Shown here: one piece after another, positions 7,179-14,141 of the stretch | How the letters are laid out: every line of letters begins with the position of its first letter | How positions within the stretch are numbered: the first letter of the stretch is position 1 | NCBI GenBank assembly: GCA_021160355.1 | Contig: JAGHCS010000158.1 | Location: 1-14,141, forward strand | Direction of reading: 5' to 3' | Length of the DNA: 14,141 nucleotides | From: Candidatus Cloacimonadota bacterium | GTDB lineage: Bacteria > Cloacimonadota > Cloacimonadia > JGIOTU-2 | Notes under the pieces: model-generated | Told to the model about the DNA's origin: nothing | The model's input: only the letters and a program-made list of their open reading frames with translations | Databases searched by the model: none | Program-made: the position numbers and the translations under genes

Positions 7179-8322
7179 ATTGAAGATCCTTTTCAAGCCG
7201 TTCATAGCGGTCACGTTTGCTTGCATTGATGATTATCGCAATTGCTATCGAATCAATCAAAAGTGCTGACCCGCCGTAACTTATGAAAGGCAGAGTCACA
7301 CCTGTCGAAGGAATCAAACTCACCGCAACTGCGACATTAACAAAAATATTATACGCAATCCCAAATCCTAGTCCGGCAATCAAAAATGAATAAAACTGAT
7401 CATGAGCACGCTGAGCTAAAGTGAAACAACTTAGCAGCAACAGGAGATAGACTAAAAGAAGGACAAGACTTCCTATGAAGCCATATTCTTCGCCGAGTAT
7501 TGAAAAAATATAATCTGAATGTGCAAAGGGCAGGTAATACAATTTTGCTTTCCCCTCTTCAGATCCTCTTCCCGTTAATTTGCCGTTGGAAAGTGCAATT
7601 AGAGATTCCCTCGGCTGAAAGAAAGTGTCATTCTCCTTGTTAACGTGTACCTCTTTGCCACTCAAAAATTTTATAAATGAAACATACCTTGCTCTTCGAT
7701 ATGAAGGACCAACCGATATAAGAACAATAAGCACGACAATCACGCTCACAGATATTAATGTGATGGTGGCGAGTTTTACTCTCGCAACGAAAAGCATACT
7801 CAGGAAAATAAGAAAGAGGATACCCGCTGTGCTGAGATCGGGCTCAAAATATATCAATCCGACATATACAGCAAGGACAAAAATGATCGGGAAAAAATTT
7901 TTAATAAAATACTTGGGCTCCGATTTTTCAAGAATATCCTGATTTTTTGCAAAGAAATGAGCCAGATAAAAAACAAAGATCACTTTTGCAAGATTGCTTG
8001 CTTGAAAGGTAAATCTGCCCAAATTTATCCATCTTGATGAACTATTGACCGTCTTCCCTACGCCCGGTATAAACACTGCTCCAAGCACTATCAGTCCAAG
8101 AAATAACAAAGGAAATGACAGAACTCTCAATCGCTGAAGATGTATATGAGAGAAGATAAAGAAGAAGACAATGGACACAAAAATCCAGGAGGTTTGCATA
8201 ACGATATTCCGTGATTTGAACTGAAATGAATCAATGCTGCCGATGAGCAACAAGCCGATCAAAACCAATATCAAGCAAATATAAACCAGTGAATCTTCCA
8301 GAAATCTTGTTGAAATCTTCAT
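7171..8322 (-). CDS. ftsW: Septal peptidoglycan polymerase FtsW (SEDS family)
   Basis: Polytopic membrane glycosyltransferase that polymerises lipid II at the division site in partnership with the class B penicillin-binding protein FtsI. It has about ten membrane helices. SEDS landmarks are SSRWINLGRFTFQ (residues 95-107), EPDLSTAG (160-167), the extracellular block LPFAHSDYIFSILGEEYGFIG (264-284), whose D270 aligns with the catalytic aspartate, and IPSTGVTLPFISYGGSALL (337-355). It differs from usual in QASNLAK (107-113), where most SEDS proteins have Q-P-S-E-L-x-K, so the conserved glutamate is N110. Its 383 residues fit the family. The start forms an ATGA overlap with the murD stop. RodA is the alternative name for such a fold, but the location between murD and murG with ftsI in the same operon supports FtsW. 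Confidence 0.93.
   Translation of the reverse strand: MKISTRFLEDSLVYICLILVLIGLLLIGSIDSFQFKSRNIVMQTSWIFVSIVFFFIFSHIHLQRLRVLSFPLLFLGLIVLGAVFIPGVGKTVNSSSRWINLGRFTFQASNLAKVIFVFYLAHFFAKNQDILEKSEPKYFIKNFFPIIFVLAVYVGLIYFEPDLSTAGILFLIFLSMLFVARVKLATITLISVSVIVVLIVLISVGPSYRRARYVSFIKFLSGKEVHVNKENDTFFQPRESLIALSNGKLTGRGSEEGKAKLYYLPFAHSDYIFSILGEEYGFIGSLVLLLVYLLLLLSCFTLAQRAHDQFYSFLIAGLGFGIAYNIFVNVAVAVSLIPSTGVTLPFISYGGSALLIDSIAIAIIINASKRDRYERLEKDLQYA
7187..7192 (-). promoter_or_regulatory. Ribosome binding site deciding the murG start
   Basis: AAAGGA on the minus strand, inside the end of ftsW, ends eight bases before the ATG at 7176-7178. This is ordinary spacing and supports the start that gives the family-typical N-terminus over the in-frame ATG at 7226. 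Confidence 0.7.
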
Positions 8323-9668
8323 TTTTTTATCTCATCGACAAGCTGCTTGAAGTGCTTACCCCGCTCTTCAAAATTATCATACATATCATAGCTGGCGCAT
8401 CCGGGAGAAAGCAAGATATACTCTCCAGAATTTGAGATTTCATACGCCCGGTGCACAGCTTCTTTCAGATCAGAGACCTCATTTATGGTTACACATTCTT
8501 TGAAAGTGTCAACAATCTGGGATTTGGTTTCGCCAAGCACGATTAAATTTCTCACATTTTGTTGTATGAGTGGGATCAGGGATGAAAAATCTTCATTTTT
8601 ATCCGAACCGCCCATTATAATATTTATCGGCTTATCGAATGATGCCAATGCTTTTTCGACCGAAACACAATTCGTTGCCTTTGAATCATTAATAAAAACT
8701 CTACCATCGATCTCAGCCACCCATTCAAGACGATGTTCCAAGCCCTTGAAATTTTTGAGCGCTGCGAATATTTGATCCGGTTTCAATCCGCATAAGATAC
8801 CGACAAGAGAGGATGCAACTGCATTACTAATGTTATGTAGACCCCTTATTAATATCTCGCGCGAGTCCAGTGATAATTTGCTGTCTCCTGAATTGATTAC
8901 GATTTGATCATTATAAAACCAGACATTCTCATTCACTTTTTCAAAAACACTGTAGAAAATTTTTTGGGATAAACCAAAATCAAGTAAACACTTGCATTCT
9001 TCATCATCAAAATTTAATAAAGCGATATCTTCGTCTGTTTGATTTTTAAAAATTCGTAATTTCGAGTTCCTGTACGCATCAAAAGTATGATATCGGTTCA
9101 GGTGATCAGGAGTGATGTTCAGTAGAAGTGCAATATCCGGGCAGAATTGACTGATCCCATCGAGTTGAAAACTGCTTACCTCCAAGACGATGTAATCATA
9201 TTCACCTTTTTCAATTGGAAATGAGGTGAATGGCAGTCCGATGTTGCCTGCAAGAAGTGCTTTCTTGCCACTTTCCTTTAAAATATGATAGATAAGCGAA
9301 GTGGTTGTACTCTTCCCATTTGAGCCGGTTATTGCAATGATCTTTGAAGATGTGTCCTTTACTAGCTGAAAACCCAACTCAAGCTCACTCCATATTGGGA
9401 TTTCTTTTATACAAGCTTTTCTCAAAATTGGAATTTCCAGAGGAACTCCGGGACTTACTATGATAAGTTCGTTTTTTAGAACTCTCTCTGTATGCCCGTC
9501 TGTTTCATATACAAAATCCTGTATAAGAGGAAAAATATTTCTTAATTCCTCTTTTGAACGAATATCTGATAAAAAAGGCACAGCCCCGATCTCTTTGAGT
9601 TTTTGTGCAGCAGCAAGACCGCTTCTGGCAAGACCGAGAACCGCAACTTTCTTATCTTTCCAATCCAT
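8319..9668 (-). CDS. murD: UDP-N-acetylmuramoyl-L-alanine--D-glutamate ligase MurD
   Basis: ATP-dependent cytoplasmic ligase that adds D-glutamate to UDP-MurNAc-L-Ala. The N-terminal UDP-binding domain shows VAVLGLARSGLAAA (residues 8-21) and VSPGVP (71-76). The ATPase domain has the P-loop TGSNGKSTTT (114-123), GNIGLPF (141-147), LEVSSFQL (162-169) and NITPDHLNRY (184-193). K203 in NSKLRIF matches the lysine that is carbamylated for magnesium binding in the family. The C-terminal domain has FINDSKATN (325-333) and LSPGCASYDMYDNFEERG (420-437), characteristic of MurD. Its 449 residues match the family. It starts one base after the mraY stop (TAATATG) and its stop overlaps the ftsW start, so it sits in the coupled run. 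Confidence 0.97.
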   Translation of the reverse strand: MDWKDKKVAVLGLARSGLAAAQKLKEIGAVPFLSDIRSKEELRNIFPLIQDFVYETDGHTERVLKNELIIVSPGVPLEIPILRKACIKEIPIWSELELGFQLVKDTSSKIIAITGSNGKSTTTSLIYHILKESGKKALLAGNIGLPFTSFPIEKGEYDYIVLEVSSFQLDGISQFCPDIALLLNITPDHLNRYHTFDAYRNSKLRIFKNQTDEDIALLNFDDEECKCLLDFGLSQKIFYSVFEKVNENVWFYNDQIVINSGDSKLSLDSREILIRGLHNISNAVASSLVGILCGLKPDQIFAALKNFKGLEHRLEWVAEIDGRVFINDSKATNCVSVEKALASFDKPINIIMGGSDKNEDFSSLIPLIQQNVRNLIVLGETKSQIVDTFKECVTINEVSDLKEAVHRAYEISNSGEYILLSPGCASYDMYDNFEERGKHFKQLVDEIKK

Positions 9669-9669
9669 A

Positions 9670-10773
9670 TTATCTCAACTTTAGTGTAGCAAGTCCGATA
9701 GCGGTTAAAAGCATTGTCACGATCCAGAAACGTATCACTATCTGATCTTCGGACCACCCCTTCAACTCGTAATGATGATGGAGTGGAGCACATAAAAGTA
9801 TGCGTTTTCCTTCCCCGCTTTTTATGCGAGTATGCTTGTAATAGTATCTCTGAATCAGTGATGAAAGTGCTTCTACTACGAATACAAGCCCAATCATCAC
9901 AAAGAATATCTCTTCTTTGAGGAGAATTGCCATTACAGCAAGGACTCCCCCCATGGAAAGCGCTCCGGTATCACCCATGAACACCTGTGCTGGTTTTATA
10001 TTAAACCAGAGAAATCCTAATATTGAGCCAATAATTGCAGTAGTAAATACAGTCAACTCCCCGGCGTCTGCAATAAATTCAAGTTTTAGGTAATCTGCAA
10101 TCACGATATGCCCTTTTACATAAGACATCACACCAAGCCCGAAGGCAACAAGAGCTATCGTGCCTGCTGCCAAACCATCCAAGCCGTCCGTGAGATTTAC
10201 TGCATTCGAATAAAAAGTGATGAAAAGGGCAACAAAGGGAATGAAAAATACACCAAGTGAAATTGTAGTATCCTTCAAAAAAGGTACACTTATATAAGTG
10301 ATCGAATGGCTTTGCTGATACCCGAAATACAACGTAACAGCGATAAGAATTCCCAGCACAAGCTGTCCTGCAATCTTATATTTTTCAACCAATCCCTGCT
10401 CCAGGTGCCGTACATTTTTCAAGTAATCATCCAAAAATCCCAATCCCCCAAGCCATAGCGTAACAAGCAGCGCTATAAGCACATAGGGATTTGTAAGATT
10501 GTTCCAGAGCAAGCTTGAGATGATCAAGCCAAGACCAATTATGATACCTCCCATCGTAGGAGTACCCTTCTTCTTCATATGGGCAGCAGGGAGGAGAGTG
10601 TTAATATTTTCCGTCACCTGATGTTTCCTTAATGACTTGATGATTTTTGGACCAAAAATAAAACATAAAATAAGCGCGGTAACAAATGCACCGATCGCAC
10701 GGAATGTAATGTACTGGAAAACATTAAAAATGATATGAATCCTTACAAGAGGGTACAAAATATGATAAAACAT
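9670..10773 (-). CDS. mraY: Phospho-N-acetylmuramoyl-pentapeptide transferase MraY
   Basis: Inner-membrane enzyme that transfers phospho-MurNAc-pentapeptide from UDP to undecaprenyl phosphate, making lipid I. The protein has about ten membrane helices. Conserved cytoplasmic motifs are KKKGTPTMGG (residues 67-76), the aspartate pair D115-D116 in FLDDYLK, SNAVNLTDGLDGLA (189-202), FMGDTGALSMGG with D268 (265-276), and the triple histidine CAPLHHHYELKGW (328-340) followed by IVIRFWI. The N-terminus MFYHILYPL and NVFQYITFR are also typical, supporting this start. Its 367 residues are normal. The ATG shares one base with the murF stop (TAATG). The sequence is too complete to be WecA or another polyprenyl-phosphate transferase, which lack the histidine block. 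Confidence 0.97.
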   Translation of the reverse strand: MFYHILYPLVRIHIIFNVFQYITFRAIGAFVTALILCFIFGPKIIKSLRKHQVTENINTLLPAAHMKKKGTPTMGGIIIGLGLIISSLLWNNLTNPYVLIALLVTLWLGGLGFLDDYLKNVRHLEQGLVEKYKIAGQLVLGILIAVTLYFGYQQSHSITYISVPFLKDTTISLGVFFIPFVALFITFYSNAVNLTDGLDGLAAGTIALVAFGLGVMSYVKGHIVIADYLKLEFIADAGELTVFTTAIIGSILGFLWFNIKPAQVFMGDTGALSMGGVLAVMAILLKEEIFFVMIGLVFVVEALSSLIQRYYYKHTRIKSGEGKRILLCAPLHHHYELKGWSEDQIVIRFWIVTMLLTAIGLATLKLR

Positions 10774-12110
10774 TACGTTGCCAGCCTTTCTGCGATTTTT
10801 TCTAATGCAATACCCCGAGATGCTTTTATTAATATCGCAGCATCCTCAGGAAACATCTCATCAGAGAAGTGATCGATGAAATCTTCTGCTGATGAGTAAT
10901 GTGTTATAAATTTATAAAATCTTGCCATTTCTCCGATAGCGATTGATCTCCTCAAATTCATATCCCTTACCAAAATACCAATATCTTCATGATAGCTCCG
11001 ACTCTCATCACCAAGTTCGAGCATATCTCCGAGTATTACTATCTTATTTTTATGAGGAAGTGATTGCAGATAATTCAATGCCGATATCATTGAAACCGGA
11101 TTTGCATTGTAACAGTCAGCGATGATGGTCCAATTTTTGTCCGTATTACTTCGAATCTCCATCCTCAACCCAACTTCAGGCATAATGGCTAAACCCTGCT
11201 GTATTTGTTTGTGTGAAAGCCCAAAATGCTTTCCGATAATTATCGCAGGAATCGCGTTGAGCACATTATGATACACATCATTAAAAATAAAATATTTTTC
11301 ATCATTTACATAGAATGAATATTTATGATCAATACGAGCTATATTGCGCACTATAAGATTGTTATCATCATCAAATCCATAGGAAAAATAATTTTGATGT
11401 CCTTTATTATTTTGTAGAAATGAGATATTTCCATTAAATATTTTCAGGGTTTGATTCTGAGAATATTTGAAAATTTCTTGCTTTTCTTTGAATACACCCT
11501 CAAGATTTTCCAAAAATTCAAGATGCGAAGGACCAATATTAGTAATTATTGCTATATCTGGATTTACCATCTCTGTGAGAGCTTTTATCTCTCCAAAATG
11601 ATTTGTACCGAGTTCAAGAACCGCTATTTCATGTGTATAATCGATGTCAAAAATCGTTATTGGAAGTCCGATGATCGTATTAAGATTCCCCGTACTTCTA
11701 TGAACCTTATACTTTTGTGATAACACGTTTGCAATGAATTCTTTTGAGATGGTCTTCCCCACAGAACCGGTTATCGCGATTTTGGGAATATCAAACTGAC
11801 TGAGATAATATTTTCCAAGCGTATCCAATGCCTTTACAGTATCCTCAACATATAAGAGTTTCCTGGGATCAACTTCATCCTGAAGCTCATGATCTACAAC
11901 CGCAAAAGACGCACCTTTTAAGAGCGCTTCCTGTACAAAGTCGTGCCCGTCAACTTGGTCGCCGTGTATAGCAAAGTAGAGTATTTTCTTGCCGGAATGT
12001 AAATTACACTTGCGTGAATCATGTATAACGCAGTTGATCTCTGCATTTTCCGTTGCAGTAGTGGTTGCATTGATCGCTGAAACTATCTGTTTGATTTTCA
12101 AATTTTTCAT
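10773..12110 (-). CDS. murF: UDP-MurNAc-tripeptide--D-alanyl-D-alanine ligase MurF
   Basis: ATP-dependent cytoplasmic ligase that adds D-Ala-D-Ala to the UDP-MurNAc tripeptide, the last soluble precursor step. The N-terminal domain has IHDSRKCNLHSG (residues 29-40) and LYFAIHGDQVDGHDF (44-58). The ATPase domain has the P-loop ITGSVGKTISKEF (113-125), STGNLNTIIGLP (139-150), LELGTNHFGEI (165-175) and NIGPSHLEFL (191-200). K210 in KEKQEIF corresponds to the modified lysine. The C-terminal domain has DCYNANPVSM (332-341) and ILGDMLELGDES (359-370), which separate MurF from MurE. Its 445 residues match the family. AAGG lies seven bases before the ATG. It follows ftsI by only 27 nt, where murE usually lies, yet its motifs are clearly MurF. 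Confidence 0.95.
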   Translation of the reverse strand: MKNLKIKQIVSAINATTTATENAEINCVIHDSRKCNLHSGKKILYFAIHGDQVDGHDFVQEALLKGASFAVVDHELQDEVDPRKLLYVEDTVKALDTLGKYYLSQFDIPKIAITGSVGKTISKEFIANVLSQKYKVHRSTGNLNTIIGLPITIFDIDYTHEIAVLELGTNHFGEIKALTEMVNPDIAIITNIGPSHLEFLENLEGVFKEKQEIFKYSQNQTLKIFNGNISFLQNNKGHQNYFSYGFDDDNNLIVRNIARIDHKYSFYVNDEKYFIFNDVYHNVLNAIPAIIIGKHFGLSHKQIQQGLAIMPEVGLRMEIRSNTDKNWTIIADCYNANPVSMISALNYLQSLPHKNKIVILGDMLELGDESRSYHEDIGILVRDMNLRRSIAIGEMARFYKFITHYSSAEDFIDHFSDEMFPEDAAILIKASRGIALEKIAERLAT

Positions 12111-12137
12111 AAAGCGACCTTAGACTTTGATTCTCAT

Positions 12138-14123
12138 CTATTGCGTCAAGTTTGGATTCGGAATATTTTGTGTGAGGATTCTATATCCTGTTTGGAGAAT
12201 GATATAAGATCCTTCCAACATTGTTACACCTGGCTTGGGGAACTGATCTACTACAACATCACCGTCACCAAAACTCGTAAAATCAATTTTATGTTCAACC
12301 AGTATCTGGCAGGCTTCTTTCACAGATTTTCCGATGCATTTCGGAACGAGCACATATTCCCGATTCGCTTCGTTGGCAATATATAAGATATCATTATGTG
12401 GTAGAACTGTCATTTCCTCAACAATGTTCCTGAAGGTCGGAACTGCCGAGATACTTCCGTAGCGATGATCATAATCCGGTTCATCATATAAGATGGCCAT
12501 TACAATCTGAGGATCCTCAACAGGAAAAAATCCTACAAAACTCGTGATAAAAACACCTTTAAGGTATCCATGACCTTCGGGGTCGAGTTTTTCTGCAGTG
12601 CCTGTTTTTCCTGCTATGGAAATATATCCAAGCTTTGTGGCGACTCCGTGCCCCTCGTCAACGACTGCTTTTAGGTAAGTTCTCAGTGTGTCAAGAGCCC
12701 ATAGATTGGATACCTGTCTTACTACAGTTGTTTGAGGTTCAAAAAGGATGTTCTGCTCTTCATCTTCTATTTTATGTATTATTTTCGGCTGCAGCATTTT
12801 TCCGCCATTTGCAAGCGATGCGTACGCATAGGCAAGTTGAAGGACTGTCACGGTGAGTTCCTGACCAAATGAAAGGGAGTGCAGAGAATACTTCGACCAC
12901 TTGCTCGGATGTCGAAGCACACCCGCACTTTCACCACTTAAAATAATACCTGTTTTATGGCCGAATCCGAGTTCTGTAAGTGTTTTATATAATTTATACG
13001 GTTCGATATTATCTGCGACGCGTGTAATGCCACAGTTGCTGGATTTTGCAAGAACCTGCTTAAATGTCAGATACTGAAACGGTTTTACATCGGAAATCGT
13101 CCTTCTCCCGATCTTCCTGGTTCTGCAATCTATTACATCATTAGCATGATATATATCATCTTCTATTGCGATGAGCGCAGTTACAGGTTTCAGCGTTGAA
13201 CCGGGTTCGTATTGCCAGTTAATCGGATAGATCGGCAATGTATGGCTTGTTCGTACAGAGCTTCCAATATAATCACGGTTTATCCCTCTCATCGCAAAAA
13301 TCTCGCCTGTGCGTGGGGAGATTATAATGCCAATTGCTCCTTTTGCATCATATTCTTCAATGCCATGAATAAGATTTTTCTCCAGAATTGCCTGAAGATG
13401 AGCATCGATAGTGAGATAGACAGATTTGCCGGAGATCGGTTTCTTCAAGGGCATGTCCTCAAAATGAAAATCATCACCCGTGCCGTATTGTATCACTTCT
13501 GACCAACCATCCTGACCGGTCAACTCGTTATCGGACACAAGCTCAATTCCACACAATGCATGGTCATTATCATATTCATAAAAGCCAATTAAGGGACCCG
13601 CCAGATCGCCTTTTGGATAAATCCTTTCCGATTTCTGCTTATAATCGAGCACGCCGTGAATCCCCTGATCGTTCAGTGCTTGTAAAATCCTGTCCTTTTG
13701 AGCTGCATCAATGTGAGTGACCAGCTCAAAGCCGTACGGAAAATCTTGTTCAAAAGTAGATATCCTGCCTGCAAGTTCATCACTGGTTTTATCGGTATTT
13801 TGAGCAATGACGTGAGTTATTTCATTATATACAATTTCCCTGTCAACTTTAGAAAGAGAGTCTTTCTTTTCCCATTTGATAAGCTTTGGACAGAATTCCA
13901 ACTTATATAATTTTTTGTTGCCTGCCAGAGCGATCCCGTGCCTGTCATATATCAAACCGCGTTCTGCAGGTATTATTGTCTTCTTATTCTTATAACGTTG
14001 GTAACTGTTGTAAAAACCGTAAACGTCCAATAATTGTATGGAAAATAATCGAAATATAAAAACAAATAAAATAAGAATGAAGATAACTTTTATTGTTGTT
14101 ATTCTACCCTTATTTTCCTGCAT
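12138..14123 (-). CDS. ftsI: Class B penicillin-binding protein FtsI with C-terminal PASTA domain
   Basis: Septal peptidoglycan transpeptidase, anchored by one membrane helix (about residues 11-31) with the rest outside the membrane. The pedestal domain starts with ERGLIYDRHG (54-63). The transpeptidase domain has the catalytic S309 in EPGSTLKP (SxxK, S309 to K312), SSN at 361-363 and KTG at 506-508 (GKTGTAEK). Residues of about 590-645 form a single PASTA-like domain (YVLVPKCIGKSVKEACQIL...VVDQFPKPGVTMLEGSYIIL). The combination is known from SpoVD-type and Bacteroidetes FtsI proteins. Its 661 residues are compatible. An in-frame TAA at 14136-14138 leaves ATG 14123 as the only good start; no strong ribosome binding site is seen before it, which fits coupling to an overlapping upstream gene. 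Partners FtsW and FtsQ are in the same run. Confidence 0.95.
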   Translation of the reverse strand: MQENKGRITTIKVIFILILFVFIFRLFSIQLLDVYGFYNSYQRYKNKKTIIPAERGLIYDRHGIALAGNKKLYKLEFCPKLIKWEKKDSLSKVDREIVYNEITHVIAQNTDKTSDELAGRISTFEQDFPYGFELVTHIDAAQKDRILQALNDQGIHGVLDYKQKSERIYPKGDLAGPLIGFYEYDNDHALCGIELVSDNELTGQDGWSEVIQYGTGDDFHFEDMPLKKPISGKSVYLTIDAHLQAILEKNLIHGIEEYDAKGAIGIIISPRTGEIFAMRGINRDYIGSSVRTSHTLPIYPINWQYEPGSTLKPVTALIAIEDDIYHANDVIDCRTRKIGRRTISDVKPFQYLTFKQVLAKSSNCGITRVADNIEPYKLYKTLTELGFGHKTGIILSGESAGVLRHPSKWSKYSLHSLSFGQELTVTVLQLAYAYASLANGGKMLQPKIIHKIEDEEQNILFEPQTTVVRQVSNLWALDTLRTYLKAVVDEGHGVATKLGYISIAGKTGTAEKLDPEGHGYLKGVFITSFVGFFPVEDPQIVMAILYDEPDYDHRYGSISAVPTFRNIVEEMTVLPHNDILYIANEANREYVLVPKCIGKSVKEACQILVEHKIDFTSFGDGDVVVDQFPKPGVTMLEGSYIILQTGYRILTQNIPNPNLTQ

Positions 14124-14141
14124 AGGACAGTAATATTATGC
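14110..14141 (-). CDS. Possible 3' end of an upstream gene overlapping ftsI
   Basis: On the minus strand the frame ending in TAA at 14110-14112 is open to the window edge and reads I-I-L-L-S-Y-A-G-K. It would overlap the ftsI start by 14 nt, the same geometry and the same last residues (SYAGK) as murB over ftsQ. In dcw clusters the gene before ftsI is usually ftsL, so that is the likely identity if it is real. Nine codons cannot establish a gene; the support is the matching overlap and the lack of an independent ribosome binding site for ftsI. Confidence 0.3.
   Translation of the reverse strand, partial: IILLSYAGK

Noticed and set aside
7179..7226. N-terminal 16-residue extension of MurG from the ATG at 7226
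   Set aside because: It overlaps ftsW by 56 nt, precedes the conserved family N-terminus and lacks the well-placed AAAGGA seen before ATG 7178.
9542..9793. Minus-strand open frame spanning the mraY-murD junction
   Set aside because: It is out of frame with both genes, covers conserved residues of each, and resembles no known family.

Overview
The window is almost entirely a division and cell wall (dcw) cluster, read leftward on the minus strand. In transcription order it holds ftsI, murF, mraY, murD, ftsW, murG, murC, murB, ftsQ, ftsA, ftsZ and a small four-helix membrane protein of the YvlD / phage-holin-4 superfamily. All twelve genes are full length by their motifs, and I see no frameshift or mobile element. 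The DNA is AT-rich. A complete mur/fts set with FtsA and FtsQ, together with an FtsI carrying one C-terminal PASTA domain, suggests a bacterium with a peptidoglycan wall. An uncultured lineage of the Fibrobacteres-Chlorobi-Bacteroidetes group or the Cloacimonadota is my best guess, but it is a low-confidence inference from overall impression, not from a search.

Layout from the right edge (upstream) to the left edge. At 14110-14141 there may be the last codons of an unseen upstream gene overlapping ftsI. Next come ftsI (12138-14123), murF (10773-12110), mraY (9670-10773), murD (8319-9668), ftsW (7171-8322), murG (6084-7178, start revised), murC (4687-6090), murB (3767-4690), ftsQ (3016-3780), ftsA (1742-3016), ftsZ (575-1705) and yvlD-like (214-573). 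Junctions are very tight: ATGA or TAATG overlaps, 1-nt gaps and short overlaps. Only ftsI-murF (27 nt) and ftsA-ftsZ (36 nt) leave real spacers. The arrangement reads as one translationally coupled operon. The last 213 bases hold no gene but carry two clear inverted-repeat structures.

Function: MurB and MurC make and extend UDP-MurNAc, MurD adds D-Glu and MurF adds the terminal dipeptide. MraY loads the product on the lipid carrier (lipid I) and MurG makes lipid II. FtsW (SEDS polymerase) and FtsI (transpeptidase) build the septal wall. FtsQ links to the FtsQLB regulatory complex, and FtsA anchors FtsZ filaments to the membrane. MurE and Ddl, often in such clusters, are not in this window.

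I found no undescribed multi-gene system. The points worth a second look are the switch-like palindromic element at 90-139, the FtsZ C-terminus without a recognisable conserved tail peptide, the absence of murE between ftsI and murF, a non-standard residue in the usually invariant FtsW Q-P-S-E motif, a small dyad overlapping the ftsZ ribosome binding site, and a nearly identical overlap sequence at the starts of ftsI and ftsQ.
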